Shown: positions 36,768 to 46,468, numbered from the stretch's first letter. The stretch: 64,000 nt of DNA from Microbacterium sp. MYb54 (GCF_002979515.1 NZ_PCPA01000003.1:224913-288912), one strand, 5' to 3'. Numbers and translations are program-made. Notes: generated by a model from the sequence alone, not told the origin.

Positions 36768-37841
36768 GTGGCTCTCACTATCGGCATCGTCGGCCTGCCC
36801 AACGTCGGCAAGTCCACCCTCTTCAACGCACTCACCAAGAACGACGTGCTCGCGGCGAACTATCCGTTCGCGACGATCGAGCCCAACGTCGGCGTGGTGA
36901 ACCTGCCAGACCCCCGCCTGGAGAAGCTCGCGGAGATCTTCGGCAGCGAGCGGATCCTCCCCGCAGCGGTGTCGTTCGTCGACATCGCCGGCATCGTGCG
37001 CGGTGCGAGCGAGGGGGAGGGGCTCGGCAACAAGTTCCTCGCGAACATCCGTGAGGCCGATGCCATCGCGCAGGTCGTCCGCGGATTCGCCGACGATGAC
37101 GTCGTGCACGTGGACGGCGCGGTGAACCCCGCTTCCGACATGGAGACGATCAACGCGGAGCTCATGCTCGCCGACCTCGAGACCGTCGACAAGGCGATCA
37201 GCCGCTACGAAAAGGAAGTCCGCGGCAAGAAGATCGAGCCCATCGTGCTCGAGACCGCGAATGCCGCGAAGGATGCTCTCGAGCGCGGCGTGCTGCTCTC
37301 CGCCTCCGGCATCGACCTGACACCGATCCGCGAGCTGGGTCTGCTCACCGCGAAGCCCGTCATCTTCGTCTTCAACGTCGACGAGGCCGTGCTGACGAAC
37401 GACGCGCGCAAGGCTGAGCTCGCAGCCCTGGTCGCCCCGGCGAAGGCCATCTTCCTCGACGCGAAGATCGAATCCGAGCTCATCGACCTCGACCCCGAGG
37501 ACGCGGCTGAACTGCTCGCCTCGACCGGACAGGACGAGTCCGGCCTCGATCAGCTCGCCCGCATCGGCTTCGACACTCTCGGCCTGCAGACGTACCTCAC
37601 CGCAGGCCCGAAGGAAGCTCGCGCCTGGACGATCCCCAAGGGCTCGAAGGCGCCGCAGGCCGCCGGTGTCATCCACACCGACTTCGAGAAGGGCTTCATC
37701 AAGGCCGAGATCGTCTCGTTCGACGACATGGTCGAGACCGGTTCGGTCGTCGAGGCCCGCGCCAAGGGCAAGGCGCGCCTCGAAGGCAAGGACTACGTCA
37801 TGCAGGACGGCGACGTGGTGGAGTTCCGCTTCAACAACTGA
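36768..37841 (+). CDS. ychF: Redox-regulated ATPase YchF (Obg family)
   Basis: The 357-residue P-loop protein is YchF/OLA1. GIVGLPNVGKSTLFNALTKN is G1, and DIAGIVRGASEGEGLGNKFL is the G3 and switch region. The G4 position is NVDE (VFNVDEAV) rather than NKxD, which explains the family's ATP preference. The C-terminal TGS domain ends VMQDGDVVEFRFNN. It binds ribosomes and responds to oxidative stress. TAGACT lies eight bases before the GTG. The last 25 coding bases are repeated about 1.3 kb downstream (39136-39160). Confidence 0.97.
   Translation: MALTIGIVGLPNVGKSTLFNALTKNDVLAANYPFATIEPNVGVVNLPDPRLEKLAEIFGSERILPAAVSFVDIAGIVRGASEGEGLGNKFLANIREADAIAQVVRGFADDDVVHVDGAVNPASDMETINAELMLADLETVDKAISRYEKEVRGKKIEPIVLETANAAKDALERGVLLSASGIDLTPIRELGLLTAKPVIFVFNVDEAVLTNDARKAELAALVAPAKAIFLDAKIESELIDLDPEDAAELLASTGQDESGLDQLARIGFDTLGLQTYLTAGPKEARAWTIPKGSKAPQAAGVIHTDFEKGFIKAEIVSFDDMVETGSVVEARAKGKARLEGKDYVMQDGDVVEFRFNN
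37813..37837 (+). repeat. ychF 3'-end direct repeat, copy 1 (candidate attachment site)
   Basis: This 25-base segment inside the end of ychF matches 39136-39160 at 23 of 25 positions, differing only at 37824 (T/G) and 37836 (A/G). Shared cores are ACGTGGTGGAG and TCCGCTTCAAC. The repeats bracket a lower-GC patch carrying one gene. Confidence 0.75.
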
Positions 37842-37875
37842 GCGGGACAGCGTGATCGAAGGCAGACGCCTGAGG

Positions 37876-39003
37876 TCATATTTTGAGGAAGATGCCATCT
37901 ATGTCCAGCTCAGGCAAGTTGGCTATGGATCGTCGTGCCCATTCCGGGTCGATCACAGCTTGAGCGTGTGTGATCTGAAGTTGGGCTTCTTTCATTGTGT
38001 AATGGAGCAGCTCCGTCCAGTAGACAAGTTCTACGTTTCGTCTCGAGCTCCTGACGGCCCTCAAGAAGGCCGTGGCGCTTTGATGCAAGCTATCCATGCA
38101 TTCATACGCTGGCATGTAAAAGCCCACAGGTCGTGGGCCATGGAGGAAGACGCCCAAGGAGTCCGCGGCGGCTGACTTCATCGATCCGCTATGCGATGCA
38201 TGAACGTGGTGACTGGCGTTCGAAAAGCGGGAGCTTGATACGACATTTCCGTATGCTCTGCTTATGTCCGCGTATGTTACCCGACGGTTGTCGAAGGCCG
38301 GCGATGCCCAGCCGTATGGTCTGGCCATGGAGACTCCATGTCGCTGGATGACGCGCTGATACTGCTTATCTATTATTTGGATCGTCTCAGCAGTGAGGCC
38401 GCGAATATGGCCGTCCTCTTTCCGTCGCCACATTTCCACATGGTGACTTGCCTCGAATCGTTTTGCGATCTCGGTGCTGCTCCGCTCGATGAACGTTGCA
38501 ATGACGCCGAGCTCGACTACGGTCCGCATGCGGGCTTCAGCGCCGTCCGGAAACCCGCGTTCGAGCAATGCAAAGGTTTCGTTGGTTGCGGTCATGGCCC
38601 GTTGGAGTAGTCCTGCCAAAACCTCTGCTTTCCGACGTGGGCGCCCCTGCTGGAGCCAGCGAGAGCCCGCGGACGCCAATACATGGCCGCAGATTGATAG
38701 ATAGGCCGAGACGAAGTCCAATGATTCGTCTAGAAGCTCAGCGACCGAGTCGCTTACCAGGTCTGGAAACGCACGTGCGGCCGAGCCAAGCTCCGCGAGG
38801 TCCTCTGGAAGATACCAGTCCAGATTCTCAAGAAAGTCACGGGCCTTTTCGCGCGGATCAGCGTTCGGAGTTCGACGACTGTAGGAGGTGATACTCCCCG
38901 CGATTCTCTGCGAGAGTTTTTTCAGAAGCGCTCGCTCAAGATCGACCATCTTCACTGCCGGATCTGCTTCGGCTGACCGCCTGTCTCCTGCAGATGTCCT
39001 CAT
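37876..39003 (-). CDS. DUF5677-like protein (accessory gene)
   Basis: The 375-residue, mostly helical soluble protein resembles DUF5677 proteins. Its mid-section, TNETFALLERGFPDGAEARMRTVVELGVIATFIERSS, looks like the family's Arg/Glu-containing helices. A long helical C-terminus contains HHVHASHSGSMKSAA and YTMKEAQLQITHAQAVIDPEW. No enzymatic motif is obvious. Its codons include many AT-rich choices rare in the neighbours, which fits transfer. I start at ATG 39003 because CATACT lies exactly six bases upstream. The N-terminal extension to 39126 lacks any signal. Related DUF5677 genes often occur singly in variable regions. Confidence 0.7.
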   Translation of the reverse strand: MRTSAGDRRSAEADPAVKMVDLERALLKKLSQRIAGSITSYSRRTPNADPREKARDFLENLDWYLPEDLAELGSAARAFPDLVSDSVAELLDESLDFVSAYLSICGHVLASAGSRWLQQGRPRRKAEVLAGLLQRAMTATNETFALLERGFPDGAEARMRTVVELGVIATFIERSSTEIAKRFEASHHVEMWRRKEDGHIRGLTAETIQIIDKQYQRVIQRHGVSMARPYGWASPAFDNRRVTYADISRAYGNVVSSSRFSNASHHVHASHSGSMKSAAADSLGVFLHGPRPVGFYMPAYECMDSLHQSATAFLRAVRSSRRNVELVYWTELLHYTMKEAQLQITHAQAVIDPEWARRSIANLPELDIDGIFLKI

Positions 39004-39410
39004 GGCTGAAGTATGCCGGTTTTGCGCAACTGTATGTTCGCGATCGGCAGCGCCCGCGCTCGGGTGGGAAGCTTCGAAGTTAGTGCTCGGCGTATCGAAA
39101 GAACGCAGAGCAGCCAACGGTCTCACGACTACGCAACGTGGTGGAGGTCCGCTTCAACGACGAGAGCTGTCGTCTCGTGGTAGGTCGGGCTGAGCGGCAC
39201 TGTGGCTGCATACGTCCCGTCAGCACGGACTATTGAGTCGCCCCAGGTGTTATCGATTTCGAGGCTATGGAGAAGTGGCTCGGCGCCTGCGGGTGTTGGC
39301 CGTTTAGCGGACGAGGCGTACCGCCGATTCATCAGTAACGGCTGAACACACAGTTCCTGTACGGTGAGAGCGCCAGAAGATTGCTGGCGTCGGGAGCCCC
39401 GGGGGACGAT
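39004..39410. other. Intergenic accessory segment with ychF repeat and a doubtful minus-strand ORF
   Basis: The 407 bases between the DUF5677-like and RelA/SpoT-like genes hold the promoter of the former (39010-39015), the second ychF 3'-end repeat (39136-39160), and a 67-codon minus-strand frame (39129-39332). That frame has a protein-like middle (RADGTYAATVPLSPTYHETT) but no clear ribosome-binding site. It could be the remnant of a displaced or decayed gene. I see no tRNA, riboswitch or integrase. Confidence 0.5.
39136..39160 (+). repeat. ychF 3'-end direct repeat, copy 2 (candidate attachment site)
   Basis: This copy matches 37813-37837 at 23 of 25 bases. Here the frame reads on past the repeat, so this is not a complete ychF end but a fragment left or carried by an integration event. 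Confidence 0.75.
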
Positions 39411-40835
39411 ATGAGCAGCATCGAGGGCGTGGACTACACGAACTGGGATTGGCTGCCGCGGGCGGCCAGTGAGGTCGAGAGCTACGTTCTGCGATTGCTA
39501 GCCGAGTCCGGCGTCGAGCCGCACGACGTGTCCGCGCGAGCGAAGTCGATAGCGTCGTTCCAGCGGAAACAAATCGCGAAACAGTACCCCGACCCCATCG
39601 GACAGATCACTGACATCGTCGCGATCCGGATCATCACCTACTCGAACACCGATCGGGATCGAGCCCGAGAACTAATCCGTTCCCGATTCGCTGTCCTGCC
39701 GGGAGAGGATCGGAACCCAGGCGAGGAAAAGCCGCCGCACCTGCGCGGATACGACTGCCTGCACATCGTCGTCTCGGGGGAAACAGACGACTACGACTCT
39801 GATTGGGTAGTCTCCGGGGGTGATCTCGAGCGGTACTTCACGACGTTTGGGGGGCTCGAGATCCAAATCCGCACAGTGGCCGGCCACGCGTGGGCGGAGT
39901 TCGAGCACGCAAGGCGCTACAAGGGCGCTCAGTACAATGCGATCAGCGAGCAAGACCAGGGGACGATAGATCAGCTGTTCGGCGCGGCGTCCGACGCACG
40001 ACGCGCGCTCGACGAGACCTTCGTGGCAATCGATCGGATTCTTGCTCGACCGACCGTAGATATCGAAAGCGCGCACATCGAGACGCGCGTCGAGCCGGAC
40101 CCCGCGCCGGGGGAGGTTGCATCAACCGCCCTGGATGCAGTCACGCTCTCACAATTCATGAAGACGCGGTTCCCGAACGACTCCGACGGGAGCGATAAGG
40201 GCGTTAGTTTCGGAATCGAACTAGCGCGAGCAACCGGCATAGATACCGTCGAGGCCTTGGAAGCGGCGTTGGAAGATGTAGATAGCGACCAGGTGCGCGC
40301 CCTAATGGAGTCAGGTGTGTCTGTCACTCGGGTACGGCGCCTGGACGACGAACTTCTCGCGCACTTCGGGCAGGACTACATCAACAAGACCCAGCACGCG
40401 GGGTACGGGAAACACCGAGCACTGCAGCTTGAGTGGCGCTATGACCGGTTGCGAGGAAAGACTCGGTACAGGACATACTTGCTGCTCGGAGAAGCACGTC
40501 CGACCGAACTTGAGGCAGGGCCCTACACTGCGGTTGGTGCGCTTCGCGAAGTTGCACGACTACTAGCGCACGCGCGTGGGGTCGATACAGTTCTCACGTC
40601 AGGACTGATCGCCTCGGAGCCGAACCTTCCGCCGGGTGCCCGGGCGAAGAAGATCGCACTGGAAGGCGACGCGGCGCTCTGGGTCGCGTCGAACCTGAAC
40701 CGAGAGGCGTCCGAGCAACTGATGCTTCAGCTATTGGATCGGGCGCGCCCCGTTGATCTACGGATCGCGCGCGGGGATGTGGTCGTCGCTGACGGTCAAG
40801 CTGTACATCACCGCCAACAGGTTGATGGGCATTGA
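39411..40835 (+). CDS. Stand-alone RelA/SpoT-domain (p)ppGpp synthetase-like protein with unknown C-terminal half
   Basis: The 474-residue protein has an N-terminal RelA/SpoT nucleotidyltransferase domain (about 40-180) and no HD hydrolase domain. Catalytic features look intact: RAKSIASFQRK, ITDIVAIRI (Asp68), LRGYDCLHIVV (Tyr114, His118) and LEIQIRTVAGHAWAEFEHARRYKG (Glu150, Gln152, Arg154). The C-terminal half (about 190-474) matches no domain I recognise. Small synthetases of about 200-260 residues make alarmones. Toxic relatives (toxSAS, CapRel) pyrophosphorylate tRNA or make (pp)pApp in phage defence, sometimes with a fused antitoxin. The accessory location and the extra half make such a role possible. 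GGGGGA precedes the ATG. Confidence 0.85.
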   Translation: MSSIEGVDYTNWDWLPRAASEVESYVLRLLAESGVEPHDVSARAKSIASFQRKQIAKQYPDPIGQITDIVAIRIITYSNTDRDRARELIRSRFAVLPGEDRNPGEEKPPHLRGYDCLHIVVSGETDDYDSDWVVSGGDLERYFTTFGGLEIQIRTVAGHAWAEFEHARRYKGAQYNAISEQDQGTIDQLFGAASDARRALDETFVAIDRILARPTVDIESAHIETRVEPDPAPGEVASTALDAVTLSQFMKTRFPNDSDGSDKGVSFGIELARATGIDTVEALEAALEDVDSDQVRALMESGVSVTRVRRLDDELLAHFGQDYINKTQHAGYGKHRALQLEWRYDRLRGKTRYRTYLLLGEARPTELEAGPYTAVGALREVARLLAHARGVDTVLTSGLIASEPNLPPGARAKKIALEGDAALWVASNLNREASEQLMLQLLDRARPVDLRIARGDVVVADGQAVHHRQQVDGH

Positions 40836-40886
40836 TCAGGCCGAAACAGAACACTCAGGTAGTGCGTCCAATGTCAGGAGCTGTGG

Positions 40887-41423
40887 ATGGGTGATGATTC
40901 GCCAAGCGGGTCCCTGACGTCGGATCGGAGACGAAACACACTCCTCATCCGCATCTGCCTGATCATCGTGATCCTCGGGCTCGTCGTGAGCGGGGTTACC
41001 GCCTTCCCCCTGCGCGAAGAACTGATGCTCGGGCGCGACATCCTCAACAACACGGGCCTGAGCGCGACGTTCCCAGACCTCGCCTTCTGGGTGCACAGGG
41101 TCGCAGAAGGACTCGACATCACGGGCACCGACTACCCGTTCCTCGCCTACGGAACGGACTGGCTGGCATTCGCGCATCTGGCGATCGCGGTCGCCTTCGT
41201 CGGGCCGCTCATCGATCCGGTCCGCAACGTCTGGGTCACCATCTGGGGTCTCATCATGTGCGCGGGCATCGTTCCGCTCGCACTGATCGCCGGTGCGATT
41301 CGCGGCCTCCCGCTCGGCTGGCAGCTCATCGACATCTCCTTCGGCGTCGTCGCGGCCGTGCCTCTCACCATCGCGCTCGTGCTGACGCGCCGGCTCGCGA
41401 GAGCGAAGGCCGCCGCCCTCTGA
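40887..41423 (+). CDS. Four-helix membrane protein, uncharacterised
   Basis: The 178-residue protein has a short charged N-terminus (SDRRRNTLLIR), then helices at about 21-42, 92-109, 114-139 and 146-168. The loop between the first two contains LREELMLGRDILNNTGLSATFPDLAFWVHRVAEGL and YGTDWLAFAHLAIAVAFVGP. I know similar proteins only as hypothetical. CAGGAG precedes the ATG. It marks the return to core-like composition after the accessory patch. Confidence 0.75.
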   Translation: MGDDSPSGSLTSDRRRNTLLIRICLIIVILGLVVSGVTAFPLREELMLGRDILNNTGLSATFPDLAFWVHRVAEGLDITGTDYPFLAYGTDWLAFAHLAIAVAFVGPLIDPVRNVWVTIWGLIMCAGIVPLALIAGAIRGLPLGWQLIDISFGVVAAVPLTIALVLTRRLARAKAAAL

Positions 41424-41469
41424 GAGAGTGCGTCCGCGTGCCACCCCCGTGGGGTGACAGGATTGACGG

Positions 41470-43127
<1,658 letters not shown>

Positions 43128-43131
<4 letters not shown>

Positions 43132-43682
43132 CGAGCTTCGTCATCGACAATGTCCCGCACGAGAGTCTGACCAGGAACGACCTGGCACGGCTGCGGGCGC
43201 TGTTCGACGCCGAGTACTTCTCCGAGTTCGGCGTGTGGGATCCCGATCAGCCCTACGGCTATGCACCCCATGACTTTCACCTCATCGCCAGACTCGGCGA
43301 CGACGTGGTGGGTCACGTCGGTTGGGCGCGGCGGACGATCGGCGTCGGTGCGGCGGAGGTCGTGGTCGCGGGTGTCGGTGGGGTGCTGATCTCCCCGCGC
43401 GCACGAGGGCGGCGTGCCGGTGCCCGACTCATGGCGCACGCAGCCGCATCGATGGCGGATAGCGGGGACATAGAGTTCGGCTACCTCGGGTGCCGTGAGG
43501 AGGTGGTCGCCTTCTACGAGTCGTGCGGGTGGCACCGCGTCTCCGCAGCGGAGCACTCGATGGATCGCGCCGGTCAGCCCACCACGCAGCCTCCGGGGCT
43601 GCCGATTCTGACACTTGCGCTCGATTCCCCACCGCGCAGGTGGCCCGAGGGCACGATCGATCTTCGCGGACGGGCCTGGTAG
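43128..43682 (+). CDS. GNAT acetyltransferase related to AAC(2')-I/NodA
   Basis: The 184-residue GNAT protein has the acetyl-CoA loop RARGRRAGARLMAHA, HVGWARRTIGVGAAEVVVAGVGGVLI and FGYLGCREEVVAFYESCGWHRV. Its C-terminus (PILTLALDSPPRRWPEGTIDLRGRAW) has the layout of mycobacterial aminoglycoside 2'-N-acetyltransferases. Those end in a similar beta strand followed by a '..W..G..W' motif. It may modify an aminoglycoside or a cell-wall amine. It overlaps the ABC-F gene (ATGA), so the pair is co-translated. Confidence 0.85.
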
Positions 43683-43838
43683 CCGTCAGCCGAAGCTGAT
43701 CCGGCGTCCGCGTCTCACTGACCGCCCGCTCGGGATACGCTGGAACACGGCGGCTCCGGCCGCGGTTCGGTCGCTGGCGTCCGCCGTGGACGTTCCGCCT
43801 GAGTACCTGACACCGAAGGCACGAGGAGATTGACGCCG

Positions 43839-44414
43839 ATGACCGACACCCAGATCTTCGAGCCCGACGGCCGCGCGATCCCCTTCGTCGATGAGGGTGA
43901 CGGGCCCGTCAAGCTCGTCCTCATCCAGGAGCGCGATCTGGCGGCTGATGTTCTCGGCGTCGTCGCGCACTACCTCGCTGAGGAAGCGGGCTTCCACGTG
44001 CTGCGGATCGGCCACCGCGCCGAGACCAAGCATGAAGAGGTTTCCCTCGACGACCGGGTCGAAGATGCGCTCGCCGTGATCGATCACGTCGGACTGGGCG
44101 ACACCTGGATCGGTGGTCATGGCTTCGGTGGCACCGTCGCGCGGGCCTTCGCCCTGGCGCACGCCGATCGCGTGAACGGTCTGGCGCTGCTCGCTGTCGA
44201 AGAGAACGACACCCCGCTCGCACCGGTCATGCCGGTTCTGATCATCCAGGGCACGGGCGACTTGGTCACTCCGTTCGCCAACGGCGAGCAGCTGCAGTCC
44301 ACGGCACCGGAGCGCGCGAGCGTGAAGAGCATCGACGGTGCAGATCACCTGTTCCCGATGACGCACCCGATCGAGACCGCGGTCGTCATCGAGGAGTACC
44401 TCGACTGGGACTGA
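43839..44414 (+). CDS. Alpha/beta hydrolase-fold protein lacking the nucleophile serine
   Basis: The 191-residue protein has the alpha/beta hydrolase scaffold. The nucleophile elbow reads GGHGFGG where GxSxG is expected, so Gly replaces the catalytic Ser; one base change (AGC to GGC) would do this. The acid (IIQGTGDLVTP) and the base (IDGADHLFPMTHP) look intact. At 191 residues it also has a small cap region. It may be a non-catalytic binding protein or use another mechanism. I start at the ATG behind GAGGAG; a TTG three codons earlier is possible. Confidence 0.8.
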   Translation: MTDTQIFEPDGRAIPFVDEGDGPVKLVLIQERDLAADVLGVVAHYLAEEAGFHVLRIGHRAETKHEEVSLDDRVEDALAVIDHVGLGDTWIGGHGFGGTVARAFALAHADRVNGLALLAVEENDTPLAPVMPVLIIQGTGDLVTPFANGEQLQSTAPERASVKSIDGADHLFPMTHPIETAVVIEEYLDWD

Positions 44415-44451
44415 GTCCCTAGCGGCCCCGTTGCTCTAACGGCCTGTTGCT

Positions 44452-44796
44452 CTAACGACCCTGTCGCTTCTTGTACGGCTTCGGCTGCCCCTTCACCGCG
44501 GGGGTGCGACCCTTGCCCTTCGATGCCCTGGCCTTGCCTCCCGCAGGAGCGGGCGCGTTGCGAACCGGCTCCGGAGCTGCAGCGACCTCGGCCTTCGCCT
44601 CCACCAGGAGGAGTTCTCCGACGGCGGTCAGTCTCGTCTGACCTTCACGATGGATGACCGGGTGCCCGATCTCTTCCTCGATCTTGTCGATCGACGTGTA
44701 GAGCGAGGCCAGGGGGATGCCGAGCTTCTCGGCCGCCCGCGGAAAGTGCTGCTCCTCTGCAAGGACGACGAAACGGCGGAGCAGGGAGATCTTCAC
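44452..44796 (-). CDS. Short LysR-type HTH protein with basic tail and no effector domain
   Basis: The 114-residue protein has a LysR-type winged HTH (about 1-62): LLRRFVVLAEEQHFPRAAEKLGIPLASLYTSIDKIEEEIGHPVIHREGQTRLTAVGELLL. The substrate-binding effector domain is absent. It is replaced by an Ala/Pro-rich and then Lys/Arg/Gly-rich tail (GKARASKGKGRTPAVKGQPKPYKKRQGR) that could bind DNA non-specifically. No frame continues beyond the stop with effector-domain similarity, so this looks like a designed short form. The target is unknown. Confidence 0.8.
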   Translation of the reverse strand: MKISLLRRFVVLAEEQHFPRAAEKLGIPLASLYTSIDKIEEEIGHPVIHREGQTRLTAVGELLLVEAKAEVAAAPEPVRNAPAPAGGKARASKGKGRTPAVKGQPKPYKKRQGR

Positions 44797-44860
44797 GGTG
44801 GCCTTTCGACGGTTCGCACGAGATTGCGAAGCCTCTCCAGGTTACGCGGTCTACACAAAC

Positions 44861-44891
44861 GGATGCCGCGACCGAGTCGGCCGCGGCATCC
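44861..44891 (-). terminator. Terminator after the HesB-like gene
   Basis: A perfect 10-bp stem (GGATGCCGCG at 44861-44870 with 44882-44891) encloses an 11-base loop. On the minus strand it lies 13 bases after the HesB-like stop. Confidence 0.7.
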
Positions 44892-44903
44892 GGAATTCTT
44901 CGG

Positions 44904-45203
44904 TCAGGCGACCTGTGGCATGACCGCGAAGGACACGGAGCCTTCGTCGTCGACGCCGGCATCGAGGATCTTGTCGTCGAGCGCCGCCACAGCGGACTCA
45001 TCGAGGAAGAGGCGGGTGCCTGAGATCTCGACGACCTGATCCTGGGGCTCCGGGTCCGCAGCGACGAGCACGGCGAGACGCGCACCGCCTTCTGCGCCCT
45101 GTGGCTCGGTGGAGTGGATGCGGAGCCCCGCATCAGGGGCGTCGGTCTGACGGCTCACGAGGGTCGTCACGATGGCGGAGGCGTTGTCGGTGAGGGTGAG
45201 CAC
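44904..45203 (-). CDS. HesB/IscA-like fold protein without cluster cysteines
   Basis: The 99-residue protein has the HesB/IscA-type layout: LTLTDNASAIVTTLVSRQ, GLRIHSTEPQGAEGGARLAVLV, then VEISGTRLFLDESAVAALDDKILDAGVDDEGSVSFAV. The latter resembles the 'v..g..v.vD..s...L.g..iDy......FvF' block. None of the three cluster-binding Cys residues of IscA is present, so it cannot carry Fe-S by the usual route. GTG 45203 follows a strong AAGGAGAG. Short actinobacterial proteins of this kind have no known function. Confidence 0.8.
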   Translation of the reverse strand: MLTLTDNASAIVTTLVSRQTDAPDAGLRIHSTEPQGAEGGARLAVLVAADPEPQDQVVEISGTRLFLDESAVAALDDKILDAGVDDEGSVSFAVMPQVA

Positions 45204-45310
45204 GAGACTCTCCTTCCGGTTGGGGCATGCCACGGTCGCGACATGTCCGGGCTACGATGCCCGACCTCGGAGATCGGCTCAACCCCCTTGCGCGGATTCG
45301 GAGGAGGCTC

Positions 45311-45829
45311 TTACCCTGCTCGCAGCTGCTTGCGCAGAAACACCTGCTCGGTACCGTCGCCATCGGGAACACGCTCGTGCTCCTCGTACCCGCAGGACTC
45401 GTAGAGGCGGATGTTCGCCTCGCTCAGGCTTCCGGTGAAAAGCTCGGCGACATCCGCCCCCGATTCCTTCTCGGCGCTTTCGAGCAGCAGCTTTCCGATT
45501 CCCTCGCCCTGCATGTCGGGAGCGATCGCGATCCTGCCGATCAGGAGCAGACCGTCCCTCACGACGTAGCGGATCGCGCCGACGAGGCGACCGTGGATGC
45601 GCGCGGTCAGTCCGGACTCGGATCGGAGCTCTGCCTCCAGTTCCGCGAGCGTCTGCGTGAGTGGCGGCATGTCGACGCCTCCATAGATCGCCGCCTCCGA
45701 CACGAAGGCCGCGCGCTGCACGGTCAGCACCTCGCCGGCGTCGTCGTCGCTGATGGGGGAGATGGTGATCTCCGGGTGTGTTGTGCGGTGGCCTTGGTTC
45801 ACGATGTCTGCGTCACTCACTCGAGTCAC
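45311..45829 (-). CDS. GNAT family N-acetyltransferase
   Basis: The 172-residue protein has the GNAT fold with acetyl-CoA loop IAIAPDMQGEGIGKLLLESAEK (Q/R-x-x-G-x-G/A form) and a closing LYESCGYEEHERV. EITISPISDDDAGEVLTVQRAAFVSEAAIY is the first strand-helix pair, as in YhbS-like N-acetyltransferases. The substrate is unknown. Two GTG starts three codons apart are possible; neither has a convincing ribosome-binding site. Confidence 0.85.
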   Translation of the reverse strand: MTRVSDADIVNQGHRTTHPEITISPISDDDAGEVLTVQRAAFVSEAAIYGGVDMPPLTQTLAELEAELRSESGLTARIHGRLVGAIRYVVRDGLLLIGRIAIAPDMQGEGIGKLLLESAEKESGADVAELFTGSLSEANIRLYESCGYEEHERVPDGDGTEQVFLRKQLRAG

Positions 45830-45911
45830 ATTCCGGGTTGCGTCCGCTCGGTGTCAACCCCCTCGCCCGGGTTCGCGGCGCGAGCTAGCGTCACCGGCAG
45901 GAGGTCACACC

Positions 45912-46457
45912 ATGGCTGAAAGCACGACGACCAAGAAGACCGGCGGCTCGACGAAGGGCGCGGCGAAGACGACCAGACAGCAGAACGCCGAGAAGGGGTT
46001 CACGGCCTCGACGACGTTGGCGAACAACCTGCAGGCGGTGCTCGTCGACCTGTTGGATCTGGCGATCCAAGGAAAGCAGGCGCACTGGAACGTCGTGGGG
46101 CGCAACTTCCGCGACACGCACCGTCAGCTCGACGAGATCATCGACGATGCACGGACGTTCAGCGACACGATCGCAGAGCGCATGCGCGCCCTGCATGCCG
46201 TTCCCGACGGGCGCAGCGCAACCATCGCGAAGACCACGTCGCTTCCTGAGTTCCCCGCGGGCGAGGTGTCGACGACGGAGACGATCGACCTCGTCACCGA
46301 GCGCCTCGAAGCTGCGGTGGGAACGGTGCGCGACGTGCACGACGCCGTCGACGAAGAGGACCCGACCTCGGCCGACCTCCTGCACGCCATCATCGAGCGG
46401 CTCGAGCAGTTCGCCTGGATGGTCAGTGCGGAGAACCGGAGCCCAGCGGGACGCTGA
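45912..46457 (+). CDS. dps: Dps family DNA-protection ferritin-like protein
   Basis: Dps forms a dodecamer that stores iron and shields DNA from peroxide. The 181-residue protein has the ferroxidase-site motif GKQAHWNVVGRNFRDTHRQLDEIIDDARTFSDTIAERM, with the expected His, Asp and Glu. Helix blocks follow up to LHAIIERLEQFAWMVSAE. The N-terminal 25 residues are Lys/Thr-rich and could bind DNA. AGGAGGT lies just ahead of the ATG. Confidence 0.95.
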   Translation: MAESTTTKKTGGSTKGAAKTTRQQNAEKGFTASTTLANNLQAVLVDLLDLAIQGKQAHWNVVGRNFRDTHRQLDEIIDDARTFSDTIAERMRALHAVPDGRSATIAKTTSLPEFPAGEVSTTETIDLVTERLEAAVGTVRDVHDAVDEEDPTSADLLHAIIERLEQFAWMVSAENRSPAGR

Positions 46458-46468
46458 GCGTCCTCGCT

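Noticed and set aside
35796..37898. 700-codon minus-strand open frame across the methyltransferase and ychF
   Set aside because: It is the antisense shadow of two clear genes; it has no domain signature and no promoter or ribosome-binding site at its start.
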